NCBI GenBank assembly: GCA_016700155.1
Contig: CP065001.1
Coordinates: forward strand, 2,294,001 to 2,358,000
Direction of reading: 5' to 3'
DNA length: 64,000 nt
From: Ignavibacteriales bacterium
GTDB taxonomy: Bacteria > Bacteroidota > Ignavibacteria > Ignavibacteriales > Ignavibacteriaceae
Part shown: piece by piece, positions 42,591 through 51,494 of the stretch
How the letters are laid out: every line of letters begins with the position of its first letter
Numbering within the stretch: position 1 is the stretch's first letter
Notes under the pieces: generated by a model
What the model was told of the DNA's origin: nothing
Seen by the model: the letters and a program-made list of their open reading frames with translations, nothing else
Database searches by the model: none
Translations under genes and position numbers: made by a program

Positions 42591-44111
42591 ATGCAGTTTA
42601 GTAAAGAGAAAATAAGTTCTATTAAGACTTTGAGTGAACTGAAGAAAAGCGGATATCAATCAAGGCATATCAAGGAAGAATTAAGAGAAAATTTAATTTC
42701 AGCATTACGCAATGATCTTAATCCCTTTGAGGGAATCAAGGGTTATGATGAAACTGTTATTCCGGACTTACAGACGGCAATACTCTCAAGACACAATATC
42801 ATCCTGCTGGGACTACGTGGTCAGGCAAAAACTAAAATTGCACGGCTGTTAGTCAATCTTCTCGATGAATATATACCTGTAGTTGCAGGTTCAGAATTAA
42901 ATGACGACCCGTTACTTCCGTTATCACGTCAGGCAAAAGATATTCTTTCAGAGTACGGAGACCAGACGAAAATAGCCTGGCTGCATCGGAGTGAAAGATA
43001 TACTGAAAAGCTTGCAACACCCGATGTATCTGTTGCCGACCTTATTGGTGATGTTGACCCGATAAAAGCGGCGGCGTTAAAACTACCGTATTCTGATGAA
43101 CGTGTTATTCATTTCGGATTAATTCCAAGATCACATCGTTGCCTGTTTGTAATCAATGAACTGCCTGATCTTCAGGCAAGAATCCAGGTAGCCCTGTTTA
43201 ATATTCTCCAGGAAAGTGATATTCAAATTCGTGGATTTAAAGTGCGTATGCCTTTGGATATTCAATTTGTGTTTACCGCAAACCCTGAAGACTATACTAA
43301 CCGTGGATCTATTGTGACTCCGTTAAAGGATAGAATTGACAGCCAGATACTCACTCACTATCCAAAGAATATTGAAATCTCTGGAGAGATCACTCAGCAG
43401 GAAGCACATATTTCTAAAGATCAGATGACAAAGATTGAAGTAAATAATCTTCTGAAAGATATGATAGAACAAATAGCATTTGAAGCCAGGAACAGTGAAT
43501 ATATTGATCCGAAGAGCGGTGTTTCTGCCAGGCTGACGATCTCAGCGTTTGAAAACCTGATCAGTACCGCCGAGCGAAGAATGATTTTGAACAACGAGAC
43601 GCAAACTTATGCGAGAGTTTCAGATCTTTATGGAGTTATCCCTGCTATCACAGGAAAAATTGAATTAGTGTATGAAGGTGAACAGGAAGGTCCATCGAAG
43701 GTCGCGCATATTCTTATCGGCAAAGCAATAAAATCTTTTTTTCAAAAACACTTTCCAACGCCTGAAAGTTTCAAGAAGAATAAAGAATCGAATCCATATA
43801 ACAGTTTAATTTCATGGTTTGGTAAGGGCAACGTTGTGGATATATTCAATAATGTATCACGGAATGATTATGAAAAATCTCTGAAACAAGTCCCCGGTCT
43901 AAAAGAAATTGTTAAAAAGTATGTCAAAGGTGTTGATGAGAATTCAGCTTTTCTTTGGATGGAATTTTTATTACACGGGATGTCAGAGTATTCTCTGCTA
44001 AGCAAATACAGGATTGAAACAGGGATTCAATTCAAGGATATGCTAAGCACTATGTTCACAATAAACCAGGATGAACCGGAAGAAGATGATGATGAATTTT
44101 TTAGAAAATAA
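42591..44111 (+). CDS. AAA ATPase, MoxR/magnesium-chelatase-like
   Basis: A 506-residue ATPase that would work with the upstream VWA protein. Walker A is GLRGQAKT (74-81), with Ala for the usual Gly before Lys. Walker B is LFVINELPDL, with Asn189 in place of Asp before Glu190. The sensor region FVFTANPEDYTNRGSIVTPL and the arginine-finger region DRIDSQILTHYP are strong. I recall INELPDL and the NPEDYTNRG block as features of this subfamily, so the altered residues look family-wide, not damage. The C-terminal 150 residues are helical. The stop is followed by a hairpin shared with the convergent gene. Confidence 0.85.
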   Translation: MQFSKEKISSIKTLSELKKSGYQSRHIKEELRENLISALRNDLNPFEGIKGYDETVIPDLQTAILSRHNIILLGLRGQAKTKIARLLVNLLDEYIPVVAGSELNDDPLLPLSRQAKDILSEYGDQTKIAWLHRSERYTEKLATPDVSVADLIGDVDPIKAAALKLPYSDERVIHFGLIPRSHRCLFVINELPDLQARIQVALFNILQESDIQIRGFKVRMPLDIQFVFTANPEDYTNRGSIVTPLKDRIDSQILTHYPKNIEISGEITQQEAHISKDQMTKIEVNNLLKDMIEQIAFEARNSEYIDPKSGVSARLTISAFENLISTAERRMILNNETQTYARVSDLYGVIPAITGKIELVYEGEQEGPSKVAHILIGKAIKSFFQKHFPTPESFKKNKESNPYNSLISWFGKGNVVDIFNNVSRNDYEKSLKQVPGLKEIVKKYVKGVDENSAFLWMEFLLHGMSEYSLLSKYRIETGIQFKDMLSTMFTINQDEPEEDDDEFFRK

Positions 44112-44134
44112 AAAAGCCCCGCATAACGGGGCTT
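44105..44134 (-). terminator. Rho-independent terminator for the convergent T9SS cargo gene
   Basis: AAGCCCCG (44114-44121) pairs with CGGGGCTT (44127-44134) around CATAA. On the minus strand the stem is followed by TTTTTATTTT, so it terminates the minus-strand gene that ends at 44154. On the plus strand only a weak T-rich tail follows, so it is less useful for the AAA ATPase gene, whose stop it touches. Confidence 0.82.
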
Positions 44135-44153
44135 AGTGAATCTTTAATTAGCG

Positions 44154-47072
44154 TTACTTCAGTAAAACCATTTTTCTTATCTGCTGGAATTCTGATCCAT
44201 CATTTGAATTAGCACGAAGTTCATAGAAATAAACTCCACTGCTTAACTGTTTTCCTTCCCTGTCACTTGAATTCCAGACGGTTCTATGTACACCTGCATT
44301 CAATTGTCTGTTAATAAGTTCAGTAACAACTTCTCCTAGCAGGTTATAAATCACGATTTTTACATCCGCGGATTTCGGCAATGAGAATTCGATTGTTGTT
44401 GCCGGATTAAACGGATTTGGATAATTCTGTTCAAGGCTGAATTCTGACGGAAGGATTCCGTTAGGTTCGTCATCAATTCCAGTGACACCATTTGGTGTGA
44501 ATGCGAGACCTGTAACATTTTTAAAACCAGTAGCTCCTATTGTTGTTCCCACACCTGTGACAGCATCAATACTAATAAAATTATTTACAACTGTTGCTCC
44601 ACCCGTCGCTCCAAACAGGTTTGCATTCTCATCAAAGAATAGCGCGTTCGTTGCCACATTGAAACCTGTTCTACCAACAAGAGTTGTGTCTCCGGTATTA
44701 ACATCAACTTTGAATATTCTATCTTTTTGAGCGCCAATGGCAAGATAAATGGCAGCATACAATTCATTTGTCTGAGGATGAAACGCCATCGCATTAATAA
44801 AAATCATAGAAGTGCTTACAAGTGTATAATTTCCATTGCTGAGATCAAGATCATAAATTTCTCCTGTTCTTGCTGCTGCATAGAAATTTCCTGTAGTATC
44901 AAATGCTATTGCATATAGATCTGGAACCGGGACTTCATAAAGTGTATAAGCATCACCAAGTGTTGCGTTTATCCTGAGAATGCGCGATGATGCAGAATTC
45001 GAGCTTAATCCATACATGATATTATCAGATGGATGAATAGCTATACTTTTAATATCCAGAAATAGTGATGAACCTAATAGTGTTCCAATGCCAGATTGTT
45101 TATCTAAGGTAAACATTTCACCATTATTTTGTGACCCGGTTGAAGCATAAATTGTCAACCCCAAAGTTTCATTAATTTCAAAGCCTTTTCCTTTTAGCAA
45201 CACTCCGGAAAATCCGGGAGTATTTGTCGTAAATGGGTACACCTCTGAATATAGTCCAGGAACACTTGGCTGGAAAGTAAATTCAAAATACACACTATCA
45301 TAGGTACTAATAGTAATTGGTAATGTATGACTGGAAATAAGTTTGAATGGACCAACAGAATCCGGCAATGCTGTGATTACAAAATCATCTTCGCCATAAT
45401 TTGAAAGTACAAGGGATAATGTATCACTCGTGAATGTTTTTTCTATACTTCCAAAATCAATTGAATCAGCAGATGAATGAGCATAAATCCCTGTGAAAGG
45501 GACCATTCGGATTTTACCGACCCAGGTTCCCCAGTTATTTGGTGATGCAACATATTCCGTAAATAACCAGATATTATTTTGATCAACCGGATCGAGCCAG
45601 ATTCCATTGTAATCACCCCACCGGTTTCGACCACTTCCAAAATCTTTTACATAATTTCCGTTTCCGGGTTTTAAAGTAAATGTTCTTTCAAATCCCGGAG
45701 GATCATTTGCCAACCTGGTTGCAAAAAAAGCACCGCAATACTCAGTTTCTCCCGATCTTGAAAATGTTATCGCGACATTGTGATCCTCATCAACAGCAAG
45801 GTGATCATAAATGTGCCAGAAGCCAACCTGTCCATAAACATAATCTTCCACAGCCATTGAGTTGGTTACATTGACTTTCAAATACTGTATACTTGAATGC
45901 CCCGCCGAAAGTGGATTTCGGACAGAATGCACCAGCCATAAAAATCCATCTCTATAAATTGGTTCATGCCTTAATGCACTTCCACCACCTTCAAGTGGAA
46001 TTGTACTACCACCTAACTGACTTGCATTCGGTGCCACGTTATAAGTTGAAATACCAACATTAACCCCAGTCAAAACCGGACTTGTTAGTGGGTTTGTTAA
46101 AGTATAAACACTAACGGTGTTACTTTGACCATTTGCAAGGTAGACCAGGTTATAACCTGTTGGTTCGCCATAAGTGATTGATGGTCGTATTGTGAAAGTT
46201 CCTCCACCACCCGGTCTTGAAATATTCCATATATCCTGCCAGGTTACACTACCTGCTGTGTTAAGATACAATTGAGCCTTTGGAATTACTCTTAACTTAA
46301 CATATTGAAATTGGTTAGGGTTCGTAAATGTCCACTGATTGGATGATATATATATAGCATCTTTATCAAGACCAACTCCCTGGTAATCTCCCCAGGTATT
46401 TGAAACAAAAGTTCCGTTCAAATTTGATGATAACGCCCAATTGTACCACGTGCCTATAGGATCTTCATCATCTGAAACTGAAATGAGATAATAAGCTGAT
46501 TGTGTCGCTTCGGTCTGTGATAACCATACCATTATCCATCTTTGGTTATGATGATCATACAATACTTTTGGATCAAAAGCTCCTGGTGAAGGAAGAACAC
46601 TTGAATACCAACCATCGGCTTCAATAGTTTTTAATAAATTTCCTTCCTTATCCCAAATTGAAAAAGAAGTGTTGACTGTGGCAATGATATGATTTGGTCC
46701 AACAGCGATATAAGGATCAGGAGGAATTGAATTGGTTTGAGGGATTCCCTGGAAATCATCTAATATTATTGTTTGTTCCCCTGCCCCTCTGCTTTCGGTT
46801 CCGGCAAGATCTCCAACAATATTGGAACCATACTCAGGTAATTCATAATCATAATTCACCAGGAACGGTTCTTCCACAACTGGCAATTTATTTTTGGTTG
46901 CTCTTTCTATCGGTTGGATGATAGTTGCAACTCTACTAAAGTTATCCGTTGATACTGTTACCCCTGAAGGTACACTTCCAGCCAGTGGTCCTGAATATGA
47001 AACCTGGGCTAAAATATTTTGTGTGAGAACAAGTAAAAAGAAAATTAAACCAAACTGATAATACTTTTTCAT
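44154..47072 (-). CDS. Large secreted protein with T9SS type A sorting domain
   Basis: A 972-residue exported protein. It has a signal peptide (about 1-22) and an extended beta-rich body of unknown function. The middle contains an ASPM-SPD-2-Hydin-like segment around YAHSSADSIDFGSIEKTF, followed by loop-rich repeats with NALFFDENANLFGATGG-like strands that look like a propeller. The C-terminal about 85 residues are a type IX secretion sorting domain, with EQNYPNPFNPATTIEFSLP and a final KMVLLK. The function is probably extracellular or cell-surface. A terminator follows it. The similar sorting domain on the next gene suggests a shared route, although no T9SS machine genes are in the window. 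Confidence 0.85.
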   Translation of the reverse strand: MKKYYQFGLIFFLLVLTQNILAQVSYSGPLAGSVPSGVTVSTDNFSRVATIIQPIERATKNKLPVVEEPFLVNYDYELPEYGSNIVGDLAGTESRGAGEQTIILDDFQGIPQTNSIPPDPYIAVGPNHIIATVNTSFSIWDKEGNLLKTIEADGWYSSVLPSPGAFDPKVLYDHHNQRWIMVWLSQTEATQSAYYLISVSDDEDPIGTWYNWALSSNLNGTFVSNTWGDYQGVGLDKDAIYISSNQWTFTNPNQFQYVKLRVIPKAQLYLNTAGSVTWQDIWNISRPGGGGTFTIRPSITYGEPTGYNLVYLANGQSNTVSVYTLTNPLTSPVLTGVNVGISTYNVAPNASQLGGSTIPLEGGGSALRHEPIYRDGFLWLVHSVRNPLSAGHSSIQYLKVNVTNSMAVEDYVYGQVGFWHIYDHLAVDEDHNVAITFSRSGETEYCGAFFATRLANDPPGFERTFTLKPGNGNYVKDFGSGRNRWGDYNGIWLDPVDQNNIWLFTEYVASPNNWGTWVGKIRMVPFTGIYAHSSADSIDFGSIEKTFTSDTLSLVLSNYGEDDFVITALPDSVGPFKLISSHTLPITISTYDSVYFEFTFQPSVPGLYSEVYPFTTNTPGFSGVLLKGKGFEINETLGLTIYASTGSQNNGEMFTLDKQSGIGTLLGSSLFLDIKSIAIHPSDNIMYGLSSNSASSRILRINATLGDAYTLYEVPVPDLYAIAFDTTGNFYAAARTGEIYDLDLSNGNYTLVSTSMIFINAMAFHPQTNELYAAIYLAIGAQKDRIFKVDVNTGDTTLVGRTGFNVATNALFFDENANLFGATGGATVVNNFISIDAVTGVGTTIGATGFKNVTGLAFTPNGVTGIDDEPNGILPSEFSLEQNYPNPFNPATTIEFSLPKSADVKIVIYNLLGEVVTELINRQLNAGVHRTVWNSSDREGKQLSSGVYFYELRANSNDGSEFQQIRKMVLLK

Positions 47073-47131
47073 CCTTCTCCTTAAAACTTATATAATTTGA
47101 AAATAAATGATTATAAATGAATTACGCTTTA

Positions 47132-50017
47132 CTACTTTAATAAAAGCATTTTTATAGATTGAGAATAACTATTGTTCTGGTCTTCAGATTTTGCGTTTAA
47201 TTTACAGAAATATACACCAGACGGTAGTGTGCTTGCATCAAAATTAAATGAGTAGTATCCGGCTGATTGTAATGATAAATTATAATCTCTAACCTTTTCT
47301 CCAATCACATTATAAATACTAATTTCAACGGTGCTTGTCATTGGCAGGGCATAACTGATCTTTGTTGTTGGATTAAATGGGTTAGGATAATTTTGTTCTA
47401 ATATGTAGTCTTGCGGTACACCATTATTATCTGAAAGACTGGAAATAACAACCATTACTGCCTCTGATGTGTCCGATTGTAAAGTTGCATTCTTACAAAG
47501 AACTGCATAATAATAAGTACTCCCCGAAACAGACGTTGTATCAGTATAAAATGTTTGATTAGACCCTGCAGAATCAATAATGGAAAGATTAGAAATTGAT
47601 TCACCTCTGAGAATAAAATATTTAGTTTCTAACCCGGATCTGTCAATCCAGTTTAATAAGACATCTGCGTTAAGGTCGACAGAATAAGATAAACTATCCG
47701 GACTGAATAATTTAGTTGTAAAATTCCTGGATGATGAAAAACTGCTTGTCCCAACAGAATTTTTTGCACTTACCCGCCAATAAAGTTTTTTACCCTCAGC
47801 AAGTTGACTAGCTGAATAAGAATTTTGAGTGAGAGTTGAATCATTAATAACCAGGCTGGTAAAGATAGCATTATTCGATATTTGAATTCGGTAATTAGTC
47901 GCTGATGATGATATTTCCCAGGAGAATTCCTGATTATGTGATTGGTTAAGAGCACCATCTTCAGGTGAAATCAATACAGGGGCATTTGGAATTGCTAAAG
48001 TTGTAGTGAAGTATCTAACTTCTGACCAGCTACCAAAACCTCCACTGTTGCCAGATCTTACTCGCCAGAATAATGTGCTTAACGGTGGAAGATTTTCAAC
48101 AAGTTTGTAAACACCTGCAACCTCATCGTCAAATTCAATCGAATTAAATAGCGAATCAGACGCTACCTGCAATTGATAATACATGCTCTTTGATGATCGT
48201 TGCCATTTAAAAAGAACATCAGGGAAAAGATCCATAGTTGCGTTTAGTGGTTCAACAAGATTAACCTGATCAGGAACCGTGACAACATTACCCGAAAGAA
48301 CTAATGAAAAATTCTGTGAACCATTCGTTAAGGTACCTTTATGAATTACTCTAATTGTATATAAGCCAGAAGTAGGATTAGGAATTACAATTTGCTCGAC
48401 ATTATCCCTGATATTGTCTCCATTAGTTGCAGCTAATGAAGGATCAGCCGGATTTAAAATCCATGGTTGAATTGTTACTGAATTCGGATTAATTACTCTA
48501 AGATCCAGATCATTAACCAGCATAATGTTTGTTGGGTTTAACGAAACTGGTGGTGATGTACCTGCAGGATCAATCCAGCAGATTGTAACCTTTAATGGTT
48601 CACTACCATTTGACTGAACCTGAAATTCATAGCTGCCTCCCTGTATCAAATTTACTTCGCGTATTTGAGAAGTTGCGCCTAATTCATTATCAAGTTTCAT
48701 TAACAGAGCAGCTTTATATGTATTCATCAAACCCCAACCAAATGCATAATCCGGACCAGGATTGGCACCTGCTTCATCCGCTGTGTGAATAATTAATGCT
48801 TTCATTGTAGAAGATCTGAATGGATTACCACTTCCATATAATTCCGTTTGCTGTTGTAATAATAGCGCAACAGATCCTGAAACGTTAGGTGTGGACATTG
48901 AAGTCCCGCTCAAAACATCATAGGCGGTGGTTGAAGTATTTGTAGCAGAAGTTAATCCGATACCATTTGCCACAATATCGGGTTTAATTCTACCATCATC
49001 AGTAGGTCCCCATCCACTAAACGAACTCATCGTCACATCTGTGGGTGCACTATAACCGTTAACAATATCACCAACAGCTCCAACTGTCAATGTATTTTTT
49101 GCAAGACCTTTCGGATCATTCACGCAATCAAAACCATCAGTGCCGCCATCTCTTTCTCTTGTTACATTTGAAAGCACCCAGCCACCACTGAATACCCAAT
49201 GTTCAGTGTTCGGACCGGGTCCGTCTCCTCTATCATTTCCTGCACTTTTACAAACTAATAAATTTGGTGCATTCATGAGAAAATTATCCCACGCGCTAGA
49301 AGTTGAACTGTAATACCCGAATGAATAATCTTCAGTCTGACTAACAGCAGGATCGCCAAACCAAGCCCATCTTCCATCACCAAAATAATCCAGTCGCCAC
49401 CCTTCTATAAGACCATAAGAGTGATTTGAAACTTTTAATCCATTTGAAGCGGCAGTTGAAATCTCACCCAAATCGTTATTCGAAGTGTATGAGTTTATGA
49501 TACTTAAACTTGCCATTCCTTTTGCCATTGAGTTAATGCCTGTCGCAATCATTGTTCCCGCAACATGCGAGGCATGATCCGATGTGCTACCACCTCCGTC
49601 TAATTGTGTCACCCTTCCGTTGTATTCCTGATGACTAAACAATGGTGTACCGCCAGCTTCCCATAACCCTAACGTTTGTCCACTACCTGTAAGGCTGAAT
49701 CCACCAAAGCCATCAGGCCAAACATACCTTGTGGAGATAGTCGCTGCTGCATTAATATTATCTGTCATGTCGTAAACCGGCAGGCCATTTTCAAATCTCT
49801 GTAATTCTATTATTGAACCATCTGCTAATTTACTCCTGATTGGAATGTTATAAATAACTGCTAATGATTCAGCCTCAGCTCGCTTTAGATTATACTCATT
49901 AGTCATTTGACTGGAAAAATCCGATAACCATCTTTTTTGAACATCGGTTTGAGGAAAAGTATTTGCAGAAACAATTAGCGAAAAGAATAATAAAAAGAAT
50001 TTAGGTGCTCTATTCAT
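47132..50017 (-). CDS. Secreted subtilisin-like (S8) protease with FN3-like domains and T9SS sorting domain
   Basis: A 961-residue exported protease. After a signal peptide (about 1-22) and a short prodomain, the S8 catalytic domain has the His in DHASHVAGTM (His148), the oxyanion Asn in CKSAGNDRG and the Ser in LSGTSMSTPNVSG. The position of the catalytic Asp reads GLWEAGG, with Glu120. A P-like jelly-roll region and two or three FN3-like domains (about 610-850) follow. The chain ends in a T9SS domain with EQNYPNPFNPTTKISYALP and KMLLLK. It is 60 bases upstream of the other T9SS cargo gene and oriented the same way. Confidence 0.9.
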   Translation of the reverse strand: MNRAPKFFLLFFSLIVSANTFPQTDVQKRWLSDFSSQMTNEYNLKRAEAESLAVIYNIPIRSKLADGSIIELQRFENGLPVYDMTDNINAAATISTRYVWPDGFGGFSLTGSGQTLGLWEAGGTPLFSHQEYNGRVTQLDGGGSTSDHASHVAGTMIATGINSMAKGMASLSIINSYTSNNDLGEISTAASNGLKVSNHSYGLIEGWRLDYFGDGRWAWFGDPAVSQTEDYSFGYYSSTSSAWDNFLMNAPNLLVCKSAGNDRGDGPGPNTEHWVFSGGWVLSNVTRERDGGTDGFDCVNDPKGLAKNTLTVGAVGDIVNGYSAPTDVTMSSFSGWGPTDDGRIKPDIVANGIGLTSATNTSTTAYDVLSGTSMSTPNVSGSVALLLQQQTELYGSGNPFRSSTMKALIIHTADEAGANPGPDYAFGWGLMNTYKAALLMKLDNELGATSQIREVNLIQGGSYEFQVQSNGSEPLKVTICWIDPAGTSPPVSLNPTNIMLVNDLDLRVINPNSVTIQPWILNPADPSLAATNGDNIRDNVEQIVIPNPTSGLYTIRVIHKGTLTNGSQNFSLVLSGNVVTVPDQVNLVEPLNATMDLFPDVLFKWQRSSKSMYYQLQVASDSLFNSIEFDDEVAGVYKLVENLPPLSTLFWRVRSGNSGGFGSWSEVRYFTTTLAIPNAPVLISPEDGALNQSHNQEFSWEISSSATNYRIQISNNAIFTSLVINDSTLTQNSYSASQLAEGKKLYWRVSAKNSVGTSSFSSSRNFTTKLFSPDSLSYSVDLNADVLLNWIDRSGLETKYFILRGESISNLSIIDSAGSNQTFYTDTTSVSGSTYYYAVLCKNATLQSDTSEAVMVVISSLSDNNGVPQDYILEQNYPNPFNPTTKISYALPMTSTVEISIYNVIGEKVRDYNLSLQSAGYYSFNFDASTLPSGVYFCKLNAKSEDQNNSYSQSIKMLLLK

Positions 50018-50109
50018 TTAGAACCTCTGGTATTAATCGGTTGAAAAGTGAAATGAAATTAAAAAAATCTTTTTAATTAAGAAACATAAAATGTATCAGC
50101 GGGAAATCC

Positions 50110-50140
50110 TGCCATCATGGTGAAATATTTCGGTATGGCA
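50110..50140. repeat. Imperfect inverted repeat upstream of the M24 peptidase gene
   Basis: TGCCAT (50110-50115) and ATGGCA (50135-50140) flank a central palindrome GAAATATTTC (50122-50131). The overall arms align imperfectly. It lies in the 221-base divergent gap between the subtilase gene and the M24 peptidase gene and could be an operator, or just a chance fold. The rest of the gap is AT-rich with no feature I can name. Confidence 0.3.
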
Positions 50141-50238
50141 ACTATTCCTAAACTTAACGGGACAGTATGTTAAAATTATCTTAAATTAAAACTACATTTT
50201 TTATTTACTTGGTAATCAAATAATCCTTTGGAGTTGAA

Positions 50239-51435
50239 ATGGGAAAATTTAATCTTGAAAAAATTCAATCTATATTAACTAAAGCAAATCTTGACGCATG
50301 GCTGTTTTTCGATTTCCGGGGCAGTAATGATCTCGCCCACAATATACTTGATATTCCCAAAGAACGGCACCTTACCAGGAGGTTTTATTATTTTGTTCCC
50401 AGGGAAGGAATACCTGTCAAAATTGTAATGGGAATTGAAGCCGGAAACCTTGATCATCTGCCCGGTGAAAAGCTGAAGTACTCAAGTCATGAATCACTTT
50501 CAAATCATATCAAGAATACTTTAAAGAATGTTAAATCAATCGCGATGGAATACTCCCCTTTTAACGCTATACCCTATGTTTCCAAAGTGGATGCCGGTAC
50601 TATAGAGTTCATAAAATCATTCGGTGTGGAAATAAAAAGCAGTGCCGATCTCATTTCAATGTTTGCTGCACTTTGGACAGATGAACAGTTTAAAGACAAC
50701 AAGCCGGTTAGTTTTGCGTTGACTGATATTGCACATCTTGCATTTAAATTTATCGGAGAGCAATTAAAAGGCGGAAAGAGCATCACTGAATATGATGTTC
50801 AGAATTTTATTATGTATGAATTTGAAAAGCGAAATTATTATACGGATCATCCGCCGATTGTTGGGGTAAACGAGAACAGTGCAAATCCGCACTACGCGCC
50901 AACTTCTGAAATAAATAAGCCGATAAATAAAAATGATTTTGTTTTGATTGATCTGTGGGCAAAAACATTCAATCCTGATTCAGTGTGGTCTGATATAACA
51001 TGGACAGGATTTGCAGGCAGCTCAATCCCTGAAAAGTATATCAAGATTTTTAATATTGTTAAGGATGCACGTGATGCTGCATTTTCACTGGTCGAAAAAA
51101 GATTTGGTGAAGGAATAGAAGTTCGGGGTTTTGAAGTTGATGGCGCAGCGAGAAATGTTATTGTAAAAGCCGGTTATGGTGAATATTTTATTCATAGAAC
51201 CGGTCACTCAATCACGGTCGATCTTCACGGCAGCGGTGCGCATATGGATAACTTCGAAACAAAAGATGAAAGATTACTTCTCCCCTTCACATCATTTTCA
51301 ATTGAACCAGGAATTTATCTGCCGGGAGATTTTGGAGTAAGAAGTGAGATAGATGTTTTTATCTCAGGCGAAGGAAAAGTTATAGCTACCGGCGGTGAAA
51401 GACAAAAGGAGCTGATCGCCATTTTAAAAGATTAG
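50239..51435 (+). CDS. M24-family metallopeptidase (Xaa-Pro aminopeptidase-like)
   Basis: A 398-residue cytoplasmic peptidase with an N-terminal creatinase-type domain (about 1-150) and a C-terminal pita-bread catalytic domain. The five metal ligands can be placed: Asp in LIDLWAKTF, Asp in SDITWTG, His in RTGHSITVD, Glu in FSIEPGIYL and Glu in VRSEIDVFI. GGAG lies six bases before the ATG. It points away from the subtilase gene and ends at a symmetric terminator shared with the convergent respiratory cluster. It probably acts in peptide turnover; Pro specificity is not proven. Confidence 0.88.
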   Translation: MGKFNLEKIQSILTKANLDAWLFFDFRGSNDLAHNILDIPKERHLTRRFYYFVPREGIPVKIVMGIEAGNLDHLPGEKLKYSSHESLSNHIKNTLKNVKSIAMEYSPFNAIPYVSKVDAGTIEFIKSFGVEIKSSADLISMFAALWTDEQFKDNKPVSFALTDIAHLAFKFIGEQLKGGKSITEYDVQNFIMYEFEKRNYYTDHPPIVGVNENSANPHYAPTSEINKPINKNDFVLIDLWAKTFNPDSVWSDITWTGFAGSSIPEKYIKIFNIVKDARDAAFSLVEKRFGEGIEVRGFEVDGAARNVIVKAGYGEYFIHRTGHSITVDLHGSGAHMDNFETKDERLLLPFTSFSIEPGIYLPGDFGVRSEIDVFISGEGKVIATGGERQKELIAILKD

Positions 51436-51453
51436 TGAAGTTACTCTGCTAAT

Positions 51454-51487
51454 AAAAAAAGCCTGATCAGATGATCAGGCTTTTTTT
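51454..51487. terminator. Bidirectional terminator between the M24 peptidase gene and the respiratory cluster
   Basis: Seven A, then GCCTGATCA (51461-51469), a two-base turn, TGATCAGGC (51472-51480), then seven T. The perfect stem and T-runs on both strands serve the plus-strand peptidase gene and the minus-strand cytochrome gene ending at 51495. Confidence 0.92.
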
Positions 51488-51494
51488 ATTTAAT

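Noticed and set aside
44114..44134. Hairpin as a plus-strand terminator for the AAA ATPase gene
   Set aside because: The plus-strand tail has no proper T-run; the minus-strand tail does. I assign it to the minus-strand gene.
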